From Amblyornis subalaris (lineage: Eukaryota > Chordata > Aves > Passeriformes > Ptilonorhynchidae), in the NCBI GenBank assembly GCA_018881555.1, contig JACAXG010000009.1, forward strand, positions 11,679,326 through 11,743,325: a stretch of DNA of 64,000 nt, given 5' to 3'. Shown here in pieces: positions 52,425 to 64,000 of the stretch; within the stretch, counting starts at the first letter, position 1, and each line of letters begins with the position of its first letter. Below the pieces are notes generated by a model. It searched no databases, was not told the origin of the DNA, and was given only the letters and a program-made list of their open reading frames with translations. A program made the position numbers and the translations under genes.

Positions 52425-52900
52425 TCTTCTATTTGGACCCCTCACTAAAAGAGAGAGGTTGAGGCGCTGGAGCGTATCAAAGGTGGTGAGGGATCTGGAG
52501 CACACGTTATACGAAAGGCAGCTGAGGGAGCTGGGGTTGTTCAGCTGGAGAAAAGGAGGGTCAGGGGAGACCTNATCACTCTCTACAACTGTCTGAAAGG
52601 AGAGTGTAACCAGGTGGGGGTCAGTCTCTTCTCCCAAGTAACAAACAATAGGATAAGAGGAAATGGCCTCAAGGTTCATATTGAATGTTAGGGAAAAATT
52701 CTTCACTGAAAGGGAAGGATTGTCAAGCACTGGAACAGGCTGCCCAGGGAAGTGGTTGAGTCACCATCCCTGGAGATACTTCAAAGACATGTAGTTGTGG
52801 CACTTAGGGATATGGTTTAGTGAGACCTGACAGCGTTAGGTTTATCGTTGAACTCAATGAACTTAAAGGTCTTTTCCAACTGAAATGATTCTATGATTAA
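52425..52900 (+). mobile_element. CR1 LINE 3' end (sense), well preserved
   Basis: The sequence runs from a TTCTATTTGGACCCCTCACT-type start, through GAGGCGCTGGAGCGTATC, AGGGAGCTGGGGTTGTTCAG, GGTCAGTCTCTTCTCCCAAG, GAGGAAATGGCCTCAAGG and GGCTGCCCAGGGAAGTGGTT, to the terminal GTCTTTTCCAACTGAAATG and ATTCTATGATT octamer tail. This is the ORF2 end plus 3' UTR of an avian CR1. It is 5'-truncated and closer to the typical consensus than the other copies here, so probably younger. A small deletion after GGCCTCAAGG removes part of the expected sequence. The minus-strand open frame at 52374-52730 is a shadow of it. Confidence 0.95.
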
Positions 52901-53529
52901 AGTTATTCTTTGTGAGTTACACCTTTCATAGGCTGCTGGAATGACCAGAACTTTGAATCTTCTTGTCTACCTAAAAAGAACAGTTCTTACTTTATTTCCA
53001 ATGCAGTTTTATTACTCTTGTAAATTACCATCTAGGTAAGCACATTTAAAACCACTGCGAGGAGAACACCAAGCATATGAGAGAAGGAGAATGTCTGAGA
53101 CAGTGGTGGTAAAGGCCACCTTCCCTCAGCTTTTCTGCTGCTCCAGCCAGCTCACCGGCATTAAGAAACAAATTTAATATTCAGCCTCCTAAAATTTATT
53201 GCAAACTATTCTGGCAAGGTAAGGTCNTCTCTGAGTTACACACTAGTTTCTTTCAGACTTTTATATGTATATATAGGATGTGTTTCTTCAAACACAAACA
53301 AGCAGCAATTTCTAAAAGCATTAGAATCAGAAGAGTAATTTTAAAAGTTATTCACTTGTGTTTCTTGCAAGCTGCCATCNTCCTCCTCAGTCCTATTTCA
53401 ACAAGTTAGACTTAGAAATTTAGATTTTGCTTCATTAATTAATTTTTCATTTAGATAATNTAGACTTTTCCCAGATCCATTTCCTTCTGGGATGTGCTTT
53501 CTGGGAAGCATTGTTCTAATTTTCNTATC

Positions 53530-54370
53530 CTGGGGTTGTAGGTATTCAGAATGCCTTCTCCCAGCAAAGGCTTTCCCAGCACTTCTGCTTTTGTCTCCCA
53601 GATTTCTTGGCTCATTAGAGAGATCAGATTCTGTATCCAGATTCAAATATAATTTATTCAATGCTGTAGCTGTGAAGAACTTTTCTGAAATATATATCAT
53701 CTGCTGAAAAAAAGTCCAGTATGTTCTGTAATCCCCTAACCCACCTAAAGTGTGCACCTGTGCTTTGAAGTATAAATGCTTTTCTATATGACTAATCACA
53801 TTATTCTTGTCTGTTATTCTGGATTACTTATGTAACCCTCCCCCTCGGGGACTCACTCTCTTCAGGGAACTTTTGCCATAGAGATNCTTCAGGCAAGATA
53901 TAAACACTTTAAAAGCACAAAGCAGGTTATTTATNGTCTAACACACAATACATTGTAGGACTAACGAACTAGGCGTTAAATCAACCCCCACCGAATGAGT
54001 CACTCAGTGTAATGGACAAGTAGTCATCACTCAGGTAGGGGAGAGCTGGCCTCTGGGGCTCACTGAGTCAGGCTGATCTGTGATACTGCTGAGTTGATGT
54101 CTTNTGATTTACCTTTTTTTTGTTAGGATTTTATACCTCTTCATGTGAGTGTTGTTCCTTGAATCCTTGTAGTGCCAGTTTTCCCTGTCTCAACAATCTT
54201 ATGTGTGCAACTTTACCTTTCTTATCTCGAATTCTTCCAGCCTGTGCACTGTCACAGCTCCCTCTCACGCCCTAGCAATTTTCTCAGAAGGAAACTGAGA
54301 ACAGTTGCACAGCTGTGCTGTACTGAAAGTAGGTCTGGAATCACAGATAGNTGAACTCCTGGGAGGAGGG
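53530..54370 (-). repeat. LTR-like unclassified block
   Basis: Read on the minus strand this block shows an ACATAAG/TTTATAC-type box, then a GAATAAATTATAT polyadenylation-like signal (about 53645-53660), then a moderately GC-rich segment. That order recalls an endogenous-retrovirus LTR with U3-R-U5. No terminal TG...CA with target-site duplication and no internal viral coding sequence could be fixed, so this is only a suspicion. A 133-codon minus-strand open frame overlaps it (53398-53799, two N codons) and is not recognised. Confidence 0.25.
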
Positions 54371-57300
54371 TTACAGGAAAGTGGCCTGGTTTACATTTCT
54401 TCTCAATTAGTTCATCCTGCACTATGAACTTCTTTTTTCATACATACTTCTTTCATATGGATGAGTCAGTCTTTGTCTTCTGTAAAATTAATCTTTACGA
54501 AATGGTTCAATTACTGTCCAGATTTTGAGCTTTTGGGGAAGTGTTCTTGATAACCTCTCCCAAACTGCATTCCTGATTTCCCTTAGGATATAATGATTCC
54601 TGTTCAGGATCAGAGCAAAAATATTAGAGANAGAAACTAGCTACCAATGGACTTTCCATTAGTTTATAGCTAAATACTTTGGACCCTCCACAAAATTGCT
54701 GACAAGTTCCACAATTTAATTGAATTATATACTGTGTGAAAAGGTGATACTTTACTTTTATTTAAAGTGGCTACATGATTATTGTAGCCCATGAGGTTTT
54801 TACTGTAGGAATGAACAAGCCTAACAATGGCCACAGTGAAGCAGATCAGTGGGTGTACCTAAGCCACTGTGGTGTCTGTAAAAATCAGCATAAAGAGATG
54901 ACCAGGGAAGGCTACATAGCAAATATATTATGGACAAGCATATTATTAATTATCTGCATACCATGCTTAAAATAATAATTTTCAGCTCAGGGACTTCTGG
55001 AATGGGGCCAATTCTTCCCGATTGGTCCTTGACTTTTAGACCTTGAATAAGTTCCTATCATCATCAAAGTTTGTGATCTTATGGCTAGTCTGCTTCCCTA
55101 CAGAATGTATAACTGTATTGAGCTGCAGAGGTTCATTCACAGATCTCTTCAGGATTTCACTAGAAACCTTCTTCCACTTTGAAAACTGCATTTTCTCCTG
55201 CAGTTTCCTGGTTTAAACACCTATTTCTCCAAGAAAGAACTTCTTATGGCTTAATGTCATGACTGCTGTTTTGTGGTTTTGGGNTTTTTTTTTTCTTAAA
55301 AGCATTTTAAGAGTGGCTTCATCAAAAGACTTCATAAATCCAGGCAAACAAGCAGATCAAGCAGATCATTAACCTTCTCTACAAGTTTTTGANCGCTTCA
55401 AGGAACACCAATAGGCTCTTGAGATATGAGGCACCTTTGCATGCAGTCACTTTAACTTTTCTTGGTTGTCTTTATTCATGTGTCCATTACTAGTATGCAT
55501 TTTTAAATTCCTGCTATTTCACCTGGGACAGGCATAGAGGCCAGTGTTACCATGAATCTTCCATGAAACTCTTTTCAAAAGTTGGCATCAATTTTGTGAC
55601 TCTCCAGTCCTCAGATAACAAGTTTTTAAGGGAAAAGTTACACANCATTGCTAGCAGTTCAGCAAATTCATCCTTGAATTCCTTCTCTATTTATCTTTTC
55701 TGTACTGTGGTTCATTTTACACACTTCTCTCATTTCTCTTTTCAACAGTCTCATGTGCAAACCGAAGAGTCTTACTCCATTCAGTAATTTNATACTTCCA
55801 GAAATCTTTGTTCTGTATCTTTCTGGTCCTTCTCTTTACAGCTCCAATACAGTCACAGAGTGGCAGTGATAGATGTATAATTTCAAAGTCAGAATTTCTT
55901 TATACATATCTAGCTTGAGCTTACAGGTCTAAGTAATAGAAACCACTGTCAAACTTAGTTCTCAGAGCTCTCATGAGGCCTTAGCTGACTAATATACCTA
56001 CAATGTCCATACAAAGTATAGTCTCTGCTTAAAGAACTTAGATATGGACCACATGCTACATTCAGATACCTTGATCAAGTCTCACTTAGCAGCCTTTTCA
56101 TCTACTCCAGCAAAGCAGATAGTGACTCCACAGTTTGATTGGGTAGTACACACCAAATGGATGGATTTTGTGCAGTGCTCACTTGACAGCTTAATTTCCC
56201 ATGCTATATANCATGAAAATATGTCTTTTTCTTTGGAGGGCTGTCCTTCAGATTCTGTTTGAAAAATTACTCTGTGACTCTTCTTCTCCTGTTGTTACTT
56301 AATTTCCCAAGCATGCCACTCTGCAGAGACAGTTTTTGGAGAGGAATGAAACATATTCTCAAACATTGCAACTGCAGAATTACAATTCCTGTTCTTTTTC
56401 CTCTCTGCTTCAGAGCTCCCTGCTAGATTTCATATCACTGAAAAGAACTAAGAGTGCTTGGAGCCACAATCCTTTCTTATCTCCCAGAGACACTGCTGAT
56501 AGATGAAGATGCCCATAGCTCTTCCCATAGTTGCTTTCTAAATGGCATAAACAATTTTGATGATCAGAAGAGCTTTCAAGACCGTTAGGCTGCATTAGCA
56601 GTAGGCTGTGGGATCTCAAGTTATTGGGTATTTTGTTATTAAAAATATCTCCTATAGTNGTTCAGTGTTGAAAGTTGTCTGTATGACTTTTTCTTTGTTC
56701 ACTCTTTCCAAACATTCAGAAGCATATTACTAAAGTACTNGATTAAGTTCTCAAAGTTAAGCTACGAGAACCTGTACTTCTTTGGAGACAACCATATTGA
56801 TGTACTGGTGCAAAACCAAAAGTCTTGTATTTCAAAGCTTGCAAATGTCTCTGACATCCTGCAAAAACAAATGTGCCTGTTTTACTGAGGAACAGATATT
56901 TCTAACCTTTGAAAATTTTACAAGAATCTTTAAAATTCTCTGCCAGGCAGACTGAACTTTGGGTCTTCTTACTCATTAGTAAAGCAGTAGTCTATGTATA
57001 AGATGCATTAAGACATTTAGGAAAACCTTTTCTACTACATTTATGGTGGGTTTTATGTTAAATGACTATGATTTTAAATGGGTAACACACAACCTTGGTT
57101 CATTTGAGGAAATATGAACTAAACTTTCAATATACATTTAAATTCTTTGGCTTAGTTTGCAAAGCTATCCTAATTTGTATATATATATAGGACCAAAATA
57201 TTAAGCATTATTTTGACTACAGGATAGTTGTTCATAAGTTTCACATCAAAANCTCTGAAGATGAGTATGGAAACTGAATAGCTTTCACCATGATGCATTA

Positions 57301-58519
57301 TTTCTTCATGAGGTGAGATGTATATGGATTTGTTCAGTTGCTCCTGCATTAGTAGAACAATGCTGTAAATGTGTTAGCTACAATGGTTGCAAATACAAAG
57401 GATAACTCTCTAAATTACTCTATTTCTGTTTGAAACTGGATCAGTAGGTTCATTGCATGTACAAAAAAAGTTATGAGAAATTATACAAACAGCATTTTTT
57501 TCCCATACATAGTGTAGATTTCTTTCNTCCAGGGCACCCACAGAGGTCTCAGAATGGTTTAAATAATGCATATCTTTGTTTCTTTTGCAAAAATTAAATA
57601 CTTATCAATTGCAATCATACATTAAATTTGTTCCTTTGGATCTTGCATTTGAAAATTATTCTTTCTGCAGTCAGATTTCTGGTTTGAATGCTGGTAGTGG
57701 CTCCATTAGGGACTCAGTTCCTAAATTACTCTGGATGTTACTTATAATTTAGAAACTGTTGTTATGCTGTACTATTGCAGTGGCTGTTTCTAGAAATCTC
57801 ATTGTGAGCTCTGTATCCTCAACAAATCCATGTGCCAGTATTTTGACTTCATGGCACGTTTAACTCTTACGTACTGTTTCTGCATTTAACATTTTGCATA
57901 GGTAGTGATCTTACAGCCTTTAAGTGATTTGATGTGCAGACTTCCATCTGTTCCTCATGATAATGAAAATACTTTTTAAATACATCATTCTCTTTCCTCT
58001 ATACTGTTACTTGCAAAAGATCACAAGATGACATAAACCCTGGCAATTCCTTTAAACATCTACTGTTTACCTCCTCCCACTCCCACTCTGGATCATGGCA
58101 GTGCTTAGACTCAGGAGAAGTGGGAGGAAAAACACTTCTTTAGTTCAAATACAGTGCTTTATTCAGTTTACAATACAATAAGGTAAAGAAAGAAAGAGGA
58201 AACATTTGCACTGTGAACAATGTCACGACATTTATTTTTTTTGGTAGTATAATGATTCGTTTGTAATCCATCTGGTGTCATTTTGCACTACAGGTTATTT
58301 AAATAGAAGACATGATATAAGCACTTTGAAGTAATTTCCCTGATTCTATTATTTCCTTATACTATGGCAATAGCAAAAAATATTGTTTTCTGATTTAAAA
58401 GTGATATTAAAACAACTATGCTTGTCTGTAAATCTAGCCATTGAAATTTGCAGATAACAATTGCTTTTCTCTCTTTTCTGAGGCAAACATTTGCTTTAGA
58501 ATTCTTAAAATCAGAGCTT

Positions 58520-58567
58520 CCCCCCCCGCCCCCTTTTTCTCTTTTATTTCTTTCCTTCTNTTCCCCC
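58520..58567. repeat. C-rich / pyrimidine tract
   Basis: Eight C, one G and five C (58520-58533) are followed by a long T/C stretch with one N at 58560 and another C run. It is a homopyrimidine low-complexity tract. The minus strand carries two G runs, which could favour a G-quadruplex-like fold. Confidence 0.8.
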
Positions 58568-61500
58568 ATGCCCTCTTCAAAACAAATTATAATCAGGTAG
58601 TGATTGGCAGCCATTTTTAGCACTAATAATCAAAGCTGAGCAATTTTAGCACCTATTGTGTTCCATCTGCAGGATCATTTTCTTGTCCTGTAACACACTA
58701 TGTAGCACAAATGATTGATTTAATAAAAAAATTATCTTGCATTATAAAGCAGCTTGCTCTGCCTATTGCCAGAGAGAGAGTACTGTCTGTGAAGTATCCT
58801 AACAAAATCTCTTTCCATTCAGGGAGCAAATAAATTGCCTTATCATTTGATTTTCTCTCTAAAATCTCAGTGTTCTATCAGAAGGTTTATATTTCAAGTT
58901 TCAGAATGTGATCTCCTTTCCAGGGAATACAATAGACATCTTATTTCCTTTAAAACCACTGGAAAATAACTTCTTCTGCCAGCCCACAAGTACTTTACAA
59001 AACCAGAAAAATACAGTCACTAAATATTTTGTTGGCCTAGGCAACAACTTGTTCTGCCTTCAGTATCTTAGAAGAGGCCTGAATAANGAATTATATTTTA
59101 CCAGCTTAACCTTTGAAGTGTTGATGAGCCAGCAAGAAAATTTGATTTCTATTTTAAAATAATGTCCTTTTTCAGATCAAGCTGATATTAATTTAGAAAT
59201 TTTATACACATCCTGTTTTGAATTTGACCTCTGAAATGTGCAGGCATAGGATAGCGTTCTTCATTACAACAAAAATTGTCAATTGTAGTAAAAGGTAGCT
59301 GCTTTAAAGAATTTAATTATTCGTATTTTGTTTTTATTTTCTAGACAATATTTGTGATACTTGTGCTGGAATAAATTGTTTGTTGCAAATGTTTGCATTT
59401 TCTGCCTACAAAACCTACCTCTGATAGTTTTAGCTTATGGCATTTTAAAACAGATTGTGTTGATTGAAGGTCGATATAAAATACTTGAAGGTGATGATAG
59501 ATTAAAGCAAACAAGAACATAGTTGTGTTAATGTTGTAAACTAATACTTCTGCCTCTACTTTAAAGTAATTTGCAGTGATAAAAGTCATAAAGACATATC
59601 CCCTTTTTCAAAGAAATAAAGCTGCAGAATTTATTACATAATATTTTCAAGGACTGCAGTACTATTTTGGTGCTTTTAAAAGAATACTGTGTTCAGTAGT
59701 GTGCAAAGGAGAAATCGTTCTTCTTTAAAATCTTCTTAAATCTTTTTTTTCTCATTCTACATTGCTCTATAGGATAGTCTGAGGATTTGGTATTTCCAAT
59801 TAAAACTCCCAAGTGTATCAGATCTCGACTAGCATGATTTGTCTTCTGTTTGCAACTGATTTTAGTAGTTAAATGTAAAGAGGGCTAAATGGCAGTCATT
59901 TTGACTATGGAGATGTTGAAGATCAGAAACGTTTTAGAAATATTTTCCCTGTGCAGCAGATTTTGTTAAGATTCTCAGNTGCAAGAGCCAATGCAGTGCT
60001 GTGTCATATAGACCTATGGGTGTGATTAATGTGCCAGAATTAGGACAGCAGCATTATCCTGGGTCTTTTGCTTGATTCTCCCATCTCACATTGTTCAGAG
60101 CTACTTTGGTTATCTCTGCAATCCACTGTGTTTGTATCATACAGATGCAGTCCTGGATTTCAAAAAAGACTAAAAAGTATTATACCAAGATTATTAATAG
60201 AAGTAAGGTCAAAATTTTTCAACACAATAAAGTTGAGGGGAAATGAAGTATTTACTATAACTATAAAGCATTCCATTGCAGCCTACAGCCAAGAGGTCTT
60301 GAGACCCTAAAGTCATCNTCAAGGATTTTTGTCCTTCGCTGTTTTTAACTTTCAAAGGAATAAGGTTTCAGTCATGTTCCATGAAGGACAATGCACAATT
60401 CTAACAGCTGTTGGTGCTGAGAAACCTGTCATATTCGGTCTGTATTATTTCAAAATTACATACCATTGTCTCCAGTTATAAATTTTCTATAGATGTAAAT
60501 AACACACTGGCAGCCCCAATGTTTACATCCTTGAAATAGTTATTGTCAGGTATTTGTGATTCCTTTCATAATGATCAAGACATTGCAAGGTTATGTACAT
60601 TTAACTCCTGATTTATATTCCTACCTCAGTTTGTACTTTCTTACTCATTGCTTATTTTAAAGAATGTTCTTCATACCCAGTAGAGATCTTAAAAAATGCA
60701 GTATTCATCCAAAAGCAGTGTGTCTATGGATTTGAATTCACTGTAATTTGAATATACTATAATTTGAAAAAGAATTTGAGAAAATGCAGCTAAACTTGTT
60801 TCTTTGTGCAATGATATTCAAAATGTTATTCAGATAATGAATTGCAACATAGATGTTGCAAATCTGTTAGTCTTTTAGTAGAAAATTAGACATCTTTCTA
60901 GTTTTATGGGGTTCAAACCAGAAAATCACTTTCAAAATCTATTAGAATGTTTCATCTGTGTTTTTTTCATTAATGAACTAAGCACCTGATTCAGATGTAC
61001 TAATGGCAGAAACTACTACAGAAAATAGTTAGACCTTACTTATTCTTTTGTTCATGTTGAAAGCTGGAACCTGTCTGAGCTACTCAGGTTGTATNAAGAC
61101 ACTCATCAGTAAAGGACATATATCAGTTTTCCAAATAGCATTTTTTATCACTCTGGAGGCNTCAGCCCAAGCACCTGGCCACCCNGATTTTCTCAGAGAC
61201 TGGACTTCATGCTGCCATTTAAAGTAATAAATTCCATAATAATCCTATTGAGTAGTTGCAGATGAGCTGCTAATGACTGTCTTTCAGTCTCTATCATCAA
61301 AAGGATTTTTTCATCATCTCCTCTTCTACATGCATGATCTACTTGAAAACAGAAAACACAGTCATAATGTCTTTCTTTAAAATACTTTCCTCTCCAGTAA
61401 GTCACAAAGAAATGCATGTGCACTCATGTGCACACATAAAGCACAAGAAGAAGAATTATGCAAAGCTAAGTATTTAAAATATTTGCATTCCTACACACAA

Positions 61501-63273
61501 TATGGTTCTACTGTGTTTTCAGTGAACATAACCAAATACAAGGTAGTTTGTACTTTCTGCCTTAAGAGTTAAATTTATGTAAGATTTATATAAGCAATAG
61601 ATAAGCATCAAAGCCACAGCTGAGGAGGATGGATGGCGAAACACCAGGCTAGNTCATAAATTTACATTATTAAAGAGAAGTGATAGATGCGCTGCTTCTT
61701 TAGTTGAAGCTGAGCAACAATTTGCAAGCAGAAATAATTCCTCTTACCTGCTTTTAATAGCAAAGTATACANTAGCACTTGTACATGACATCCACCAAAA
61801 AAAGTTCATTATTTTAGGTTATCTTCTCTGATCTGTGAACATTTTTTGTTAAATTTTGGCTCCCAGGGAATCAGAAGCACAAGATGTGACAATGTGAGAG
61901 AAAAAAAAATGACAGAAGTTTAATATGCCNCTAAGCATATGGAGTGATTGGCTTTGGAAATTCTCTAGAACTGAAGCGTGGGAAAGAGGAAACTGAGAAC
62001 CGAGGAGAGTTAGTAGTAAATGAGGGAGTTATATGCAAGGATGAGATGTCAGGAGTNGGAAACAAGTGCTATTAGATGCTANTGGGCTTAGCAAGAACGA
62101 CTAGAAATGCATTATGAAGAAACAAACATGGAGCATCTNAGTATTATATAAAACAGGAAAAAAAAATTAAAGTCCTTATTTTATGTCTATTTAAAATGGA
62201 AGCAAATGACTACACAGATACATACAGAGATTCAAATATTCAAAATTGCTCTCACAATTAGGTTTTCTCTGTTTTCCTTTAGTCAAATCAGCTTGCTGAC
62301 CATTTGCATCAGGGAATCATCCTCAAGGTTTGATAGTGAGCTCCTAGAACACTCTCTAAAATACAATCAAAAATTATAGTTTCTCTCCGTATTTTTATGG
62401 TGTTACTAATAAACAATACTATGGATAGCAAAATGATGGTTTACAGAAAATGTGAAAGATGACCACATGTCCTATATTACAGAAGAAATAAAACATTCAA
62501 TAGTGTTTCAAGTAAGAAGGTTTGAGTCAAGAATGCCTTGATGTGAGAAAGAATTTAAGAGTTTAAAAAAAGATTNTTTGGAGATATTTCATTTAAGCTG
62601 AGGTTCTCAGCAAAATATTTTCCTGTGGATTTTGATGTAATGTACTCCAGCTTTTCACCATAAGATTTCTAATGGTCGCTGGGATTCAGATAAGGAAGAG
62701 AAGCAATCTGGCTGCTATCTTCTCTGCATTTCCCCAGGGATTTAACAGAGTATTCCAATGTGTCAAGGATAAAACCCCCTCGCTGTATTGCAGGAGGTGC
62801 TGTTAAGCAAAATGGCTGAGATTTTGTGTTTATTGCTGACAATTTGTTATATTTCTGTAAGCATCAGTGTTTTAGCACCCCACTTGTTTATGTTAACNTA
62901 AGTATTTGTTTCTGTGTAAGTATGGAATGAGCTACTGCATTTTTCTACATGGAATAAAGGAAGATATTGCTCATAATTAAACACAGACCAATTAATAGGA
63001 AAATGAAGAATTTTATTTGGTCCTGAAACTCACTTATTTTGTTTGACTGTGCATGTAGCAATTATCAAGACACTAAATAGACTCAGAGGATCTGAAATAT
63101 AAATCTTCTGATGGGAAAATGTCAAGGTAAGTTTAAATGAATAAGAGGGTCAGAAACGTGTTTACTGATACTCCAGAAATCTGTCATCAGAATCACAACA
63201 GACATAATTCTGAATATGTGAAATCTTGTACTTGGATTCAGTCTTTGCCATGTCGTCCTGATGTCTTGAAAGT

Positions 63274-63300
63274 AAAAAAAATATTTTTTTTAAAAAAAAA
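63274..63300. repeat. A/T snap-back low-complexity tract
   Basis: Eight A, then TA, then eight T, then nine A follow one another, so the A and T runs can pair as an inverted repeat. It is simple-sequence DNA. The open frame across it reads lysine and phenylalanine runs and is not a gene. Confidence 0.8.
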
Positions 63301-64000
63301 GAGAAGGAAAAAAGCCCCAAACCTTTCCCAAGTATCTGTCAAAAGAGCTATTGCTGTGTAACATCTATTGCTGTATTCTTTTATTGAATTTTAAGAGAGG
63401 TGAGTGTTAGTGGTAATACCCACAGTCAGTTTTACATGCAACTCATAAAATAAGTAGTAGCATGTTTTCTTTATTTCAGAAGCTAGCTGACACTTGGATT
63501 TGAAAAATACTATGGGAAATCAATTATTTTCATTGTTCATTTTGTTTTCTGCTTCATCTTTTTTATCTCAAGGGCAGTTTCCATTGAAACTTTTCAGAAG
63601 TTTGTTTNCTCTCACTGTGAGTTTCCCACCTGAGTTCCTAATCCTGTTTAGCTGACATGCCAGAAGTACATGGTCGTGGTACCTAAAGNACAAACACTGG
63701 TTGGTGCAATGTACATTCTGGGACATATCTGGAGGTCTTATACCTTCAGTACTTTCACCAAAGCAGTCTTGCCAGCAACTGAGAACTTGGAATTCTTCTA
63801 TATCTCCTCATAAAACTTACTGATATTTTAGTAACCCAGCATGGTTGTTCAGTGCATTGCTAGCCATGAGGCTCTTGGAAATGTTTTAAATGCATGTACT
63901 CAAGTGACTGTGGCAGTAGGATACCATGAGNTGTTCAGTTGATACATGAAGCTGTATACAAAGCAATGTATTAAAAAAAGNACTACACCATCATTTAATA

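Larger units (their letters stand above)
49873..64000 (+). other. ANKS1B: ANKS1B intron 3 (incomplete)
   Basis: The intron begins with the strong donor GTAAGTTG and runs past the window end. I looked for the next exon, which should open with Val-Leu-Lys-Ile and finish SAM2, and did not find it. The intron includes a 20-bp tandem duplication (50416-50455), a CR1 3' end (52425-52900), an LTR-like block (about 53530-54370), a C-rich tract (58520-58567) and an A/T snap-back near 63274-63300. N calls are frequent. Confidence 0.8.

Noticed and set aside
52374..52730. 118-codon minus-strand open frame
   Set aside because: It is antisense to the sense-oriented CR1 at 52425-52900.
50000..64000. The next ANKS1B exon (end of SAM2, HRKR-type basic helix)
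   Set aside because: I looked for coding sequence for the expected continuation after WEIELIN and found no matching segment with splice sites; it probably lies beyond the window.
1..64000. CRISPR arrays, bacterial operons, tRNA or rRNA genes
   Set aside because: No regularly spaced repeats, ribosome-binding-site-led genes or cloverleaf/rRNA signatures were seen; the exon-intron structure and CR1 copies show a vertebrate genome.

Overview
The window is intronic vertebrate DNA, almost certainly from a bird. It is AT-rich, has very long introns, shows no dense coding anywhere, and carries several degraded CR1 LINE copies with the avian-type octamer 3' tail (ATTCTATG repeats). The species cannot be named from the sequence alone. 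Single N calls are rare up to about 37 kb and frequent after that, which points to a draft assembly.

Only one gene is supported: ANKS1B (AIDA-1/EB-1), on the + strand. Three coding exons are recognised. The first (12110-12310) carries the start codon of the short, AIDA-1b-type isoform and the first half of SAM domain 1. The second (39305-39403) completes SAM1. The third (49720-49872) opens SAM domain 2. They join in frame into a 151-residue N-terminal segment, all junctions are phase 0, and introns 1 and 2 are 26,994 and 10,316 bp. The rest of SAM2, the nuclear-localisation region and the PTB domain must lie beyond base 64000. The ankyrin-repeat exons of the long isoform must lie upstream of base 1.

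Layout: 1-11.6 kb is upstream non-coding DNA, probably an intron of the long isoform, with an unclassified GC-rich block at 4.0-4.7 kb. 11.6-12.1 kb is the probable internal promoter and 5' UTR. 12.1 kb is exon 1. 12.3-39.3 kb is intron 1, with two CR1 copies meeting tail to tail at 27.8 kb and a larger, internally deleted CR1 with reverse-transcriptase remnants at 31.3-32.25 kb. 39.3 kb is exon 2. 39.4-49.7 kb is intron 2. 49.7 kb is exon 3. 49.9-64 kb is intron 3, with a well-preserved CR1 3' end at 52.4-52.9 kb and an LTR-like, unclassified block at about 53.5-54.4 kb.

The most interesting gene-level signal is a strong-looking 3' splice acceptor inside the coding part of exon 1 (AG at 12202-12203). 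It would let the long ankyrin-containing transcript splice into the same SAM exon that the short isoform starts in. No new multi-gene system was found; most other open frames are short and chance-like.
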